A stretch of DNA of 64,000 nucleotides, taken from contig JAINUW010000175.1 of assembly GCA_020205615.1 (NCBI GenBank), positions 1-64,000 on the forward strand, in the 5' to 3' direction. Below are positions 48,033 through 60,175 of the stretch, piece by piece (the stretch's first letter is position 1; every line of letters starts with the position of its first letter). The position numbers and the translations under genes are program-made. The notes beneath the pieces were generated by a model that was given only the letters and a program-made list of their open reading frames with translations, did not search any database and had not been told where the DNA came from. This DNA comes from Panax quinquefolius. Lineage: Eukaryota > Streptophyta > Magnoliopsida > Apiales > Araliaceae.

Positions 48033-51000
48033 ATGCCTCCAAGACGTCAACCACGACATGGATCTAACAATAACAACAATGCTGAGGCTAATCTAGTTCA
48101 GCAATTCGTAACGCTACTGACGGGAGCATTACAAAATCAAACACAGAATCAAGCTACAACGTTTAAGGACTTCAAGGCGGTTGGACCACCCGAATTTTGT
48201 GGGTCCATGAATCCAGTTGAGGCACAGACCTGGATCATGGAGATAGAGAAGGTTTTCGATGTTGCTAGAGTAGGGGATAATCAGAAGATTGCTTTTGAAA
48301 CATTCATGTTGAAAGTAGAGGCGAGTTATTGGTGGCAAGCCAATAAGACTCGAGGAGGTCAAGGGGTAATGTCTTGGGAAAGGTTCAAGAAAATATTCTT
48401 TGAGACCTATTTCCCAGAAAGTTCAATGAATCAGATAGAGGTGAAATTTTTGGAACTAAAATAGGGAACAATGATGGTGTCAGAGTATGCTGCGAAATTC
48501 AACGAGTTAGCAAGGTTTGCGCCATATCAAGTGAATACGGATGAGCGCAAGGCAAGGAGATTTGAGCAGGGACTGAAGCCTTGGTTGTACAGTAGAGTCT
48601 CACTATTCCAGTTAAAGATGTTTGTGGCAGTGCTTGAGAAAGCAATTCTTGCTGAGAGTGGAGGTGAGGCTATGACAAAGCACAACCAATAGCAAAAAAA
48701 GAAGAAGAATGAGGGTGAAGCTAAGAATGGCGGTGGAAACGGTGGAAATGGTAATGGTAATTTGAAGAGGAAATGGAATGCAAATGTGGGAGTTGGAAAT
48801 CAACAAAGTAACCAGAAGAAGAAGAAGATTGACGCATGTGCTACATGCAAAAAGTTTCACACGGCTATGTGCTTAAGGGGAAAATGTGTGTGCTTTAATT
48901 GTGGCTAAGAGGGTCACATTGCCCCAAATTGCAATCAACCCAAGAAGAATGTTTGCTACACCTGCGGGTCGAAGGATCATTTTGCTCGCAAGTGTCCAAA
49001 GAAGAAATATGGTGAGATAGCTGGAAGCAAGGGAAATGGCGGTGCAGGTACACTGACTATTGCTGGACCAACATCATCAAATATGCCCACAGCTAGAACC
49101 TTCAACATGACGGTGTAGGATGCAGTGCAATCAAAAGATGTCATGTCAGGTATTATCCCAATCAATGATATAAATGCATATATATTATTTGATTCGGGTG
49201 CTACTTGCTCGTTTATATCTGATGAATTTGCTAAGAAGTTAGAAATACCTAGTGAAGAATTGAATTTCCCTTTAAACATAGAAATCGCGAATAAGGAAGT
49301 AATTCCTATTAGGTTCGTATACAAGAACTATAGGGTGAATATTAAGGGGAATACCATAATGGTAGATTTAATTCTGATTAGACTTGGAGAGTTTGATTTT
49401 ATTTTGGGAATGGATTGGCTGTTCAATTATGGAGCGGTAATTGATTGTCAAAAGAAATGTGTAAACCTTATGACTCCGTCAAAGGTAGTTTTCTATGGTA
49501 GCAAATCGCCTAGACAGATGAGATGTCTGACGATGATGCTGGCCAAGACGTTGTCGAGTCAAGGCTGTGTGGGTTATTTAGCTTACATAGTCGATACTCA
49601 GATGAAGGGTGTGAAACTGGAAGAGATACTAGTGGTTAGGGAATTTGTAGATGTGTTTCTGGAGGATTTGCCAGGACTTCCGCCAGACCGAGAGATCGAG
49701 TTCGTGATCAACTTAGCACCAGGAACAACTCTAATATTGAAGGCCCCGTACAAAATGGCTCCGGTAGAGATGAAGGAACTGATGGTACAATTGCAAGAAC
49801 TGTTAGATAAGAAGTATATTCAACCAAGCGTATCACCGTGGGGAGCGCTGATCTTATTTGTGAAGAAGAAGGATGGGTCGATGCGTCTTTGCATTGATTA
49901 TCGGTAATTAAACAAAGTCACTATTAAAAACAAGTATCCGTTGCCAAGAATAGATGACTTGTTTGATCAACTGAAGGGTGCTAGATATTTCTCGAAAACA
50001 TATTTGAGAAGTGGTTATCACTAACTGAAAGTAAGGAAGGAGGATGTACCGAAGACGACATTCTGAACTCGGTATGGACATTATGAATTTTTGGTGATGT
50101 CTTTTGGTTTGACAAACGCCCCTGCAATGTTCATGAATTTGATGAACAGGGTGTTTAAACCATTTTTAGACAAGTTTGTGGTGGTATTTATCGATGATAT
50201 TTTGGTGTATTCCAAATCTCAAGAAGAACACGTGGAACATTTACGTTTAACGCTGGAGACACTAAGAAAAGAAAAGTTGTACGCAAAATTCTCTAAATAT
50301 GAATTTTGGTTAGATCGAGTACAATTTTTGGGACATGTGATTGACAAAGATGGGATTTCAGTGGATCCATCAAAAGTTGAAGACGTAATCAATTGGGAAC
50401 AACCAAGAACACCGTCGAAAGTTAGGAGTTTCTTGGGACTGGCCGGTTATTATAGACGGTTTATTCAAGATTTTTCCAAGACAGCCACTCCACTAACAAA
50501 TTTGATAAGGAAAGTTATAAAATTTGTTTGGACAGAGAAGTGTGAAGAGAGTTTTCAAGATATGAAGAAGAAGTTAAGTGTGGCACCTGTGTTGTCATAA
50601 CCAGATAATACGGGAAACTTTGTGGTGTATAGTGATGCCTCACATAAAAGATTGGGTTGTGTTCTTATACAGAACAACAAGGTTATTGCATATGCATCAA
50701 GACAGCTAAAGGACTACGAGAAAGGGTATCCAACTCATGATTTAGAGCTGGAGGCAGTAATATTTGCTCTGAAGATATGGAGACACTATCTATATGGGGA
50801 GAAATGTGAGATCTAAACAGATTATACGAGTATGAAGTATATTTTCACTCAGAAGGACCTGAACATGCGTCAAAGAAGATGGATGGAATTGATAAAAGAT
50901 TACGATTGTGAGATCTTTTATCATCCATGCAAAGCAAATATGGTTGCAGATGCTTTAAGCAGGAAAGGTCGGGAAAAGTTGATGTTGTTAACCAACCAGG

Positions 51001-52513
51001 AGGAACTTAATTCAGCAATGGCAAGGCTAGAGTTGGAAATCAAATTTCCAAAAGAGTCCAATGAAGAATTGTACCAGATGGAATCTAGTCCAACTTTGGT
51101 GGACAAGGTGAAGAATGCTCAATTATAAAATGAAGAATGCATAAAAATAAAGGAAAGTGTGGTCAAGGGTAAAGAGGTGAAGTATAAGGTTGATATTGAT
51201 GGAATGCTAAGATTCGAGGGACGAATTTGGGTTCCAGCAGTATAAGATATTAAAGAAGACATCTTGACAGAAGCTCATAGCTCAAGATATTCTATTCATC
51301 AGGGAAGTACAAAAATGTATCAAGATTTGCGGTGACATTTTTGGTGGCCTAACATGAAAAGAGACGTTGCAGAATGTGTTGCAAAGTGCTTGACATGTCA
51401 GAGAGTGAAGGCCGAAAATCAGAGACCAAGCAGATTACTTCAGCCGTTGGAAATACCGGAATGGAAGTGGGAGCACATCACAATGGATTTTGTGGTGGGT
51501 CTTCTAACAACTCAGAAAGGATACGATGCGATATGGGTGATAGTGGATAGATTAAGGAAATCAGCTCACTTTTTGCCCATAAAGATTAGATTTAATCTTG
51601 ATCAACTGGCAAAACTATACGTCAAAGAGATCGTATCGAGACATGGAGTTCTAGTGTCAATAGTATCAGATAGAGATCCGAGATTCACATCAAATTTTTG
51701 GAAGAAACTACAGGAATTCAACTGAAGATGAGTACGACATACCATCCGCAAACTGATGGTCAAAGCGAACGAATAATCCAAACGTTAGATGATATGCTTA
51801 GAGCGTGCATAATGGATTTCAAAGGAAACTGGGATGATCATCTACCATTGGCGGAATTTTCATACAACAACAGTTACCACGCAAGCATTGGCATGCCGCC
51901 AAACGCGGCGTTATACGACAGGAAATGCAGAACTCCACTGTGCTGGGATGAAATTGGTGAACATCAACTGTTAGGCCCAAAACTGGTACAACAGACCATT
52001 GAAGTTATAAAACTCATCAGAGCAAGATTGGTAGCTTCTCAAGATCGACAGAAGAAATATGTTGATCAACACAGGTAGAATCGCGAATTTGAAGTAGGAA
52101 ATTTCATTTTCCTAAAAGTTTCTCCTTGGAAGGGGAAAATTCATTTTGGCAAGAAAGGAAAGCTCAGCCTAAGATTTATTGGACCTTTCAAGATACTACG
52201 AAGAGTGGGAGTAGTGGCTTACAAGGTAGCTTTACCTCCAGAATTAGAATATGTGCACAACGTTTTTCATGTGACGGTGTTGCGACCATATAAACCCGAT
52301 TACAAACATGTGATCGAGTATGAACCATTGTAGTTCAGTAAAGATTTGTCTTATGAAGAGGTTCCTATCTAGATAGTCGACAGAAAAGAACAAGTGCTCA
52401 GGAATAAAGTGATACCTTCTGTGAAGGTAATATGGAGAAACCACAATGTCGAAGAGGCTACGTGGGAACTCGAAGCCGAAATGATGAAAAATTACCCTGA
52501 GTTATTTGTTTAA
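48033..52513 (+). pseudogene. Chromovirus gag-pol, one frame, recently inactivated
   Basis: About 1494 codons. Gag: FKDFKAVGPPEF, ERFKKIFF, DERKARRFEQGLKPW; three zinc knuckles (CATCKKFHTAMC, CFNCG*EGHIAPNC, CYTCGSKDHFARKC; 48838-48995). Protease [10 protein letters not shown] (~49190). RT from ~49800 with catalytic VFIDDIL (~50187); RNase H VYSDAS (~50622) and HDLELEAV; integrase HHCC zinc region (51274-51400, CLTCQ), catalytic MDFVVGL (~51483), SDRDPRFTS (~51667) and HPQTDGQSER (~51741); chromodomain IVDRKEQVL...WELEAEMMKNYPEL (~52370-52505). Gag and pol share a frame as in chromoviruses of the Tekay/Del type. Breaks: 15 internal stops (48462, 48690, 48906, 49116, 49905, 50022, 50064, 50598, 50814, 51126, 51243, 51333, 52076, 52331, 52370), all TAG/TAA/TGA compatible with C-to-T at Gln or Arg codons, and one frameshift near 51710, where about 10 bp seem lost between repeated CTACAGGA. 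Confidence 0.95.
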
Positions 52514-52610
52514 TCCGTGTCTTCGATTCTGGGAACAAAATCTTTGTAAGAAGGGAAGAATGTGACGATTTGATTGTTTGAGTTGTGATTCTGGGGACAA
52601 AATCCTTGTA

Positions 52611-52623
52611 TGGAAGGAAGGAT
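52611..52623 (+). other. Polypurine tract of plus-strand chromovirus
   Basis: GGAAGGAAGGA directly before the LTR start TGTAACAATCC. Primer for plus-strand DNA synthesis in this class. Confidence 0.75.
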
Positions 52624-54207
52624 GTAACAATCCAGAATTTTAAATTGTAATATTAAATATTTATTGAATTATATAAATATTTATTTGATGTGTTTATTGT
52701 TGAAATAAATATTTTATTGAGGTGGTTAGTATTAGTAAATATTTATTAATTGAATTTATTAGATAATATTCTAAATTAAATTAATTTCTAATTTAGAGAG
52801 TTGTAATATAACATGAGATGTTATATTGTTGTTTTGATTTAATAATTTAAGATGGTATGTTAAATTATTAAATAAAATTATAATGAGATTATAATTTTGT
52901 GATATTTGTTTAAGTTTTAATTAATGTGAATATGAAAATCCAAATAAATAATGTGTGATTATAAATAATAAACTAAATTGTTTATTAAAATAAATTAAAG
53001 GAGTTTAATTTAGTTTTTGCCAAACAAGGCTTAAATATATTAAGTCTTTAAATTTTAAAGGGTTTTGCCAAACAGAGCCTTATGGCTTTTGGGATTTTTG
53101 ATTTTTAAATTTTAAATAAAATAAATAAAATAAAATAAAATAAATAATAAATATAATAAATTTAAAACTATACGTTTATTAATTTGTAACTGACATATTT
53201 AGTATAGGTGTTATGGCTATATCGGTTTATGTTGGTTTACACATACTTGGTTATTATCAGTTGGTCATTTACTAAGCGTAAGATTATAGAGAGAGTTGAG
53301 AGAATTGAGAGAGAGAACTTAAGCATTTCCAAAACAATTTCCAGCGATTTTAGCAAGGATTATAAGCTAAGTGAAGGTATTTTATCTAAACCTTAGTATT
53401 ATATATATATGTATATACATATATGAGTTTACAGCATAACTTATATGATCTGTGAATTCGATTTTTGTTGAATTGTTGCTATACAACTGAATTGTGATGA
53501 TTATATGTGTTGGTTATGTTTGAGTTTGTATGTAAACAAGAATTCGTATGCTAATTACAATTAAAAAGGAAGAAAAGTAATGACGGTTTATATTTTCTCA
53601 CGTGACTTGTGTAAGTACCAATTTTAGTGGTCAATTTGTATTGTAAACTGTAAATTGAGTTTTGATTATGCTAGTTCGTTAAGAAACGAAGAGAACGTAG
53701 TTTGAATTAAGTGATTTGGACAAGAATTGTGATCACAGTGTTGATTTTTGTAAAGAATTTCAAAAATGGTGTTTTTATAAACATGAAATTTAAGGATTTA
53801 AATTAGTTGAAGTTGTTGTTTAATTGTGTTAAATGGTTTAATATGTGAGGAATCAAGTTTGTGTTAGTTTTATAACAATTGTCTAGGTTAATATTATTGT
53901 TTAGTGGGTGAAATTCGTTTTAGTTGGCTTAAGAACAGTGTCGAAATCACGTTCTGCAAAACTGAAATTGGTGCGTATAGCATGGTAGCGTATGATAACC
54001 TAAATAGTAACATTGGCTAGCGGCCGCGCCAAATAGTCGATCCACAGACGAGTGAAGTCTGCTACTTCTGCAGACTTTGGACATTCATTGTAACTTAGTT
54101 TAATGTTATTTTGACGTGTCAAATGTGTAATGACAAGGTTAAAACAGAAACGTGTCATGTGGTTAGTAACTCTAAAATGTAAAGTTAGTAAGTTATGAAA
54201 ATGATAT
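52624..54207 (+). repeat. 3' LTR of plus-strand chromovirus, truncated
   Basis: Starts TGTAACAATCCAGAATTT and parallels 43945-45510 closely (one ~50-bp deletion near 52915). It is cut at 54207 by the Sirevirus-like LTR. It retains U3 but lacks R and U5 within this window. Confidence 0.88.
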
Positions 54208-54307
54208 TATCAGGAATAAATATATGAATGATATTCCTATTTACATATGATTTGATTATGATATATATATGAATGAATATGCAAGTATGCTTGCATTAAG
54301 AAAAGCT

Positions 54308-54490
54308 GAAAAGTCCTTTGATAGATAATAGAAACATGTGTACAAGGACTTAGAATGAATTGATCAAGTATGTTAGGTTGATCCTACATAAGCAAAAACA
54401 GCTTTGTAAAGTCCTTATAAAGAAATGATGTACAAGGACTATAAATATAGAAAGATCAAGCATGTTAGGTTGATCTTATGATGTAATAGA
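54308..54490 (+). repeat. Duplicated hairpin unit in U3 (AAGTCCTT...AAGGACT...GATCAA...TTGATC)
   Basis: Two tandem units of ~100 and ~80 bp. Each holds the complementary pairs AAGTCCTT/AAGGACTT and GATCAA/TTGATC, and a common GTTAGGTTGATC. Upstream there is a perfect hairpin ATGCAAG-TATG-CTTGCAT (~54280). The same arrangement is in the 3' LTR (63650-63830). Confidence 0.75.
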
Positions 54491-56034
54491 TATGCTTGTC
54501 TGATCGTCGAGCACTGTACCAGAAATCGTAGTCTGCCAAGAGAGTCAAGGAGAACTCTAGAGCTGTCGAGGCAGAATCGTAGTATGCAAGATAGTAGATC
54601 TCAGAGTTCGTAGACTGCCTGGAGAGACGAGGAAGGATTATAGTGTGTCGAGTAGAACTTCCTCATAACCGAAGTCTAGTGAGGAAGTCATGTTCAGAAT
54701 CGTAGAGACAGCCTGCCTACGAGCCGATCGAACCTCTGATGAAGCCAAGTCAGAAATGTAGACTACACTCAGAGTCGTAGAGTCTACTGATGCCGAAGCC
54801 AAGTCAAGGATCATAGACTACACTCTGAGTTCATAGAGTCTATTGATTACATGCAGAGATCGTAGTCGAGCTATATCAGATGAAGACAACGAGCACAAAG
54901 ACAGAAATCGTAGAGTGTCAAGATCTGATCCAGAAGTCGTAGTGTCTGCAAAGCCAAAGCTGAATCGTAGAGTGCTGAACTACGACATCAACAGATGTGC
55001 TCAGAATGCCAAGGCAGAATCGTAGAGCAAATATGATTCTCAACTGATGAGCACTCCCAAAATATCCAAAGGAATAAAGCCTCTGGTTGGCACTGCAAAG
55101 ATACATCCCACCTGAAGGGAACTAGAGAGCACTCGACGAGTGGCATACAAGCTAAACAGAAGATCTAAGTACCAACCCAATCAACATCAAGATTGAGTTG
55201 TGAAGCCATTTGAGATGAAGTCTTCCAAAAGGAGATCAGAAGAAGACTTCAGTAACTGACTAAGGAAAGTCAGCAAGTACAGTATCTGTCAAGTGAATAA
55301 AAGACAATGATCTTGGAAGCAACCGAGATCGTAGTGTTTGCCAAACAAAGAAAGAACTGATGGAAAGTGAACCAAGATACTGGTCAGTCTCTGAAGTAAA
55401 AGGCTAAAGTGATTAAGCGTAGGGTCAGTCCATTGATGATAAGTGAACGGGAGATCAAAAGGAGAAAGCGAGCTGGACGCGCCATAAATCTGAAGTGTCT
55501 TGCTATTCAGAGGGGATTAGAGCAAGGAGTTAGGCCATTAGTCTCTGAGAATAGTCAAATCAAACAGAAGTGTTGAAGCACTGCACAATAGAAGGAAGAG
55601 GTGTTCTATATTGGAGATCCAATCAACACTCTTCAAGATCGTAGTGTTAACTCTATCAGTCAATGGGCAACACTCAACAAGACACTACGATCAGGTCCTC
55701 GAAGACATGCATCAGAATCGTAGAGTTCGAATAGCTGAAGACTGAAGCATTGGCAAAGGTTCAATCTGAAGGGTAATATTCGGACAAGAGCTTATTGAGA
55801 GCATTGATGAAAAAAGACAACCTCTGATTGAGAAATCAGAAGGAGGAAATAAAGTCTTCAACCTGCCCAAGACCATAAAGTGACAACTCTTATGGGGTAG
55901 GTGAAACAGTAGACTGTAATGTCAGATAAAGTATGATATGTCACATCAACAGTCTACCTCTGTCAACTCGAGATCTGTGAAGATATTTGAATAACCTTCA
56001 ACGGCTACTTTCCAACGGAAGGATTAGGAAGGAG

Positions 56035-56040
56035 TATAAA
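56035..56040 (+). promoter_or_regulatory. TATA box of Sirevirus-like LTR
   Basis: GGAGTATAAATCAGG about 1.83 kb into the LTR, followed by a GC-richer leader. It would leave ~1.2 kb of R-U5. An alternative TATAAATA lies at 54441. Confidence 0.55.
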
Positions 56041-56189
56041 TCAGGAAGAGCTTCAAAGATCGAAGGTTGTTGGAGTTGCCGAGTTTGGAGTAACCGTGGA
56101 CTGTTCTAAACCATGTAAAATAGTGAGTCCGAAGGCTCACTCTACGATCCACAAAGAACACTCAGATACATGCAAAGGAAGAAGTAGAA

Positions 56190-56495
56190 GTGAGAGTTCT
56201 ACTATGTAGAAGTGAGAGTTCTACTACAAGAAGAGTGTTCTGAACTGCCGAGAGAAAGAAGATCATCATGTCATCTTGGTGTCCATCATGGGAAGACTCT
56301 AAGTACCATAGAGAAGAGCTAACAGTCATCTTAGCAAGTCCATCATGAGAAGACATCAAGTATCAAGAAGGGAGATCACAAACGTCATCATGGTGGCAAG
56401 CATGAGAAAGTTTCTAAGTACCTAGCAGAAGAACTTACAATCATCTTAGAAACCCATCATGTGCAGCCATCGTGTATCAAGAGGAACGATCTTCA
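56190..56495 (+). repeat. Tandem repeats in LTR: 28-bp pair and four ~65-bp units
   Basis: GTAGAAGTGAGAGTTCTACT occurs twice (56188-56232). Then four units with CATCTT..., CCATCATG(A/G)GAAGA, AAGTA(C/T)CAA run from ~56265 to ~56495. They lie in the transcribed part of the LTR. Confidence 0.7.
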
Positions 56496-56671
56496 AGGCA
56501 GTCATCAAGGGGTCATCCGAAGTGGTTGAGTAACTAAAGAAGCTGAGCATCATGCAACACTCAATAGCACTTCAAGGATGATCACGCCAAGCTGCTAAGT
56601 ACAGAAGATGTTCAGAGCATGAAGATATCTTAGCAGCTCAGCACCAACTCCAACGAATAAATAACTCAACA

Positions 56672-56905
56672 AAAGCCAGGGCCTGAGGGGTCCTTGTCCG
56701 AAGGGACTAAATGAAGCCAGGGCCTGAGGGGTCCTTGTCTGGAGGGACTAAACGAAGTTCTAAGCCTGTTGGGCTTGAAGAGTTCCTAGGGAACTAGAGG
56801 AGTTCCAAGGCTGCTGACCTTTAAGAGTTCTTAGTGAATAGAAGTACCAAGGCTGCTGGCCTTGAAGAAATCTTAGTGATTCAGGGTGCTGCCCTTCCTT
56901 AGTGG
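56672..56905 (+). repeat. GC-rich direct repeats near LTR 3' end
   Basis: GCCAGGGCCTGAGGGGTCCT occurs at 56676 and 56715, then three units of AAG(G/C)CTG(C/T)TGG(C/G)CTTGAAGA-like sequence at about 56760-56870. Strong local hairpin potential in the putative 5' leader of the RNA. Confidence 0.7.
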
Positions 56906-57256
56906 AAATCCTGCTAGTTGAAAGTAGAAGAGTGGATTAGGAGCTTGAGTCTCTGAACCACTTAAAACCCCTTGTGTCTTTTACATTATGTCATTTACAT
57001 TATCTACTATAACTGCTATAACTGCTATGTATGTTTTAACTACTTACAACCAAACTAACTCTACGAACACTATATGTTTGATTATGAATATATCAATGAA
57101 GGGGATCTTTTACTTATTCTGATGTGCTTGAAAAGATTCTTATGTTTGTCATCTGCTAATGTAATAGCAATACAAAATAAAAGAGAAAAGTATTTTAAAT
57201 AAAAAGGATCTATTCAACCCCCCTTCTAGATCTATTGTGCCTACTGTGAACTAACA

Positions 57257-57275
57257 ATTGGTATCAAAGCAGGTT
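57257..57275 (+). other. Primer-binding site of Sirevirus-like element
   Basis: ATTGGTATCAAAGCAGG after the LTR end AACTAACA; initiator tRNA-Met type. Confidence 0.8.
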
Positions 57276-60175
57276 CTCATGCTAAATTCAAAAGCTAATC
57301 GCTTTGAGTCTGATCCCAGGCACAAACATTGTTCTAAACTTAGTTTAGTAGTACGTAACTTGTTATATGCAGATGAGCTCACACGTTGGAAATATTGTGT
57401 ATAGGTGAAATGTGTATATACACCTGAAGCTGCTCAGATTGGTCCATGTTCTCGAATGCTAAATCAACAAGACCTATCCTTTCCTGTAGTCAATCTTGTA
57501 GTCTGAAGACCAGACGAGAGAGCTCAAGAGACATCAAAGACAAAGGGTCAAGCATCCACCAGCCTGAAAAATGAAAAGGCCATTCATGCTAAGAAACGCT
57601 TATCAAGAGAAGAAAGAAGATCTTCTCAAACTTATGTCTGGCCAACCAGTAGCTGGGTGCAAACTTTGTGAACTGAAAGATGTCAAAGAACTAAAGATGC
57701 TGAGAGTCTCCTAGCCTGCATCTTCAAGACCACGACTGATTGATTAAAGGCCAACAAGAGCAACAAGCTGTTAGGAGCAAATGTAAAGCTATGCACATCA
57801 ATTCCTAAACTCAATATATCTAAGATAAATGACTGTTAAGAGACTGACAGTAAAAAGGTACGGTTCCTCACTATTATACATGTTTACATCATTAATGCAC
57901 CTTCTTATGAACCATAACAGTATTCTGTCAAGAAGTCATAATCTACCTAAAAAGGTGAAGAGAGAAAGTACCCTGAGGATGGAAACTCAAATGTCTATAA
58001 ACTTTCAGTCCATCAAAGTTTTAGGTTGAAGATGACACCTTGAAGGAAATCTGAAATGGGTCATAAGAGCATCATAGGCCAAATTAATTCTATGTGAAGT
58101 AATCTTTGCTGGTGGGTTAGTATGTATGTACAAATCCTAGCTCTTAGTGTTTGATAACACACATAGTATGATCAATTCTAAAAGAGTATCTTGATGATAT
58201 ATAGAAACTGATCACCTACATGAATCAACTAGATACTCCTAAATCATAGAGTTGATTCTTACTCTGTGAACAATTAAACATTGTGAACATAACTCAGCAA
58301 ATGATGAAACCATCATAGATAAAGAGTGTGTTATTAAATGTCAAACCTCACACAGACTCACCTTCATGCATATCAAAATGTATTATCTAAAACTAGTTTT
58401 ATGCATGAATATGATGTTGGTAATAAATGTGATGATTATCCAAATACAAGAGGAATAGGGGTTTAGAGAACTAACCTAGCAGGACCCATTTAATTATGGG
58501 CACCAAAAATAGAAATATATTTAAACCTGCAGGTACTCGGTCTGTTTGACCACACTAAGGAATGCTGAAGCAGGAGACTTCAGTCAAGAATACTCAACCA
58601 ACAGAAGGCTAAGGACTGTTCAGAAGTGATTCTGATAAAATTCCTATATGTCCAATCCTGTCCTTGAAGACCAATTGAGCAAACCTGAGTGAAGCTCATA
58701 TGGCTGCAAATCTGTATATGGGAGCATGCCATGTAACCAAAGATGAAAAGGGTTCTATATGCTCAAATCAAGAAATGCATGCTATATGAGAAGAATCCTC
58801 AAGGGAACTCATAACAGAGGATCATTGAGCTTCAGTCAAGAGGAATTCATTACAAAAGCAGAACCTCACAAACACAAGACTGTCACAGAAGACTACATTC
58901 GTAGTGCTGTCAAAAGATCGTAGAGTGACCAGTCTTGAAAATATCCATGTCTACGATACAAGGAGATCTAAGTGATAATTGTGATTCCAGTCAGAAGGAG
59001 ATATTCGAGGTTGCCTTCATATGAACCTAAAGTAAAGGGAATCACATCTATCTCGAAAGACAACATCAACCATGGGGAGCAGTGATCTGTTGAGAAACAA
59101 CATCACTGAGTTATATTATGAAGAAATGTACCAGCTACAGAGTCCCAAAACTTTGTGGCTGATGAACCAAATGAAGATCCATAGTCAGTAGGAACGTCTC
59201 AAAATGTACTACTGATAATCTTTCAGCCACCCAACTCAAAATAGTGGAGTGCCTATGATCAAACATCTGATCGCAGTGTCGAAGCAGGAAGACACCACGA
59301 TTACAGCAAATGTAATTGTCCAAAGTTGGTAAAGGACCTCCCCACCAGAAAAGGTCAAATGAGATATCATTGCAAATCACTTCTAAAGTATTTCATCTAG
59401 AAATCGCCTCAGGGACAAACCTGACCCTTAGCTCACTCTAAGAGGCTGGCCATTCCTGAGCTACCTTAACCCAGAAGAATTGCTTGATCAAATTCATCTC
59501 AAGGACCAAGTCAGTCAACGATCTTAGAGTCGAGGTTAAAGAGAACACCACGATCGCAGTGCAACCTCAGCGATCATAGAAGACAACTCGATGATCGTAG
59601 TCCTACCAAAGGGTCTTCCAGTTCATAAGGAGCCTGGAAAATGAAAAAATTGCTCAACCATTCAAAATGAGGAGATAAGTTCAAAAATATCAGTGATCAA
59701 ACTATGCTGCATCAAAATGAGGATAAAAGTTAAAGCCATCCACTGTAGCATCTCTCAAAAGTTAATCGTTGAGTCAACAATGGAAAACGTAGAGTCCATA
59801 GTTGCTTTACCATGCTATTCTACGAATCAAAAGGTCAACGGTCAAAGCCACGTCGATTAAACGTCTACTATTCTAAAAGGAAATTTCTAACTGAAAATTT
59901 ATGGGGAGTTACAGCTCATTATTGGGCATCGTGCAACTAATGATCAGTTGACACATCACTGGTTTTGCAGAGTTAGAAGGAACTGCCATAAAGTTAATTT
60001 CAAATCTGTAGACAGTTATCTAAAGCTATCGAACTTTTCTCCCTCCCATTTTCAAACCTTAAAATACCTCTCATGAGCCAGAACAGATTAACACTCCAGA
60101 GCTTTATCAAATCACAATCAACCATCTCTCACAAACCTCTCTAAATCAAGTACCCACATTCTTCGAACTGCTCAA
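57276..60175 (+). other. Non-coding internal region where gag-pol would be expected
   Basis: 2.9 kb with no frame longer than 81 codons and no capsid, zinc-knuckle, protease, RT or integrase motif that I could recognise. Short stretches (for example 58500-58620) look like scrambled element sequence, and copies of the TCGTAG motif are present (58899, 58918, 59595). Either gag-pol was lost long ago or this is a non-autonomous element whose interior never had it. Confidence 0.65.

Larger units (their letters stand above)
54208..57256 (+). repeat. 5' LTR of Sirevirus-like element
   Basis: 3049 bp, from TATCAGGAATAAA (the 3' copy has TGTCAGGAATAAA, so the terminal TG has mutated to TA) to GTGAACTAACA, followed by a tRNA-Met primer site. 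The first 452 bp match the 3' LTR at 63549 with about 13 differences, ~97% identity, so the insertion is fairly young. A TATA box lies at 56035. It is rich in short motif TCGTAG(A/T)GT and has several local tandem repeats. Small ORFs (54843, 54918, 56162) overlap the repeats and are not credible genes. Confidence 0.88.

Noticed and set aside
48033..52513. A reassigned genetic code, with TAG and TAA read as Gln
   Set aside because: Most stops replace Gln, but TGA also occurs at Arg positions and a frameshift is present; the minus-strand copy also has a Trp-to-TAG change. Pseudogene decay explains all of this, and nothing else in the window suggests a non-standard code.
54500..56150. CRISPR-like array from the recurring TCGTAG motif
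   Set aside because: The motif is short, spacing is irregular, there are no uniform spacers, and the context is a plant LTR.
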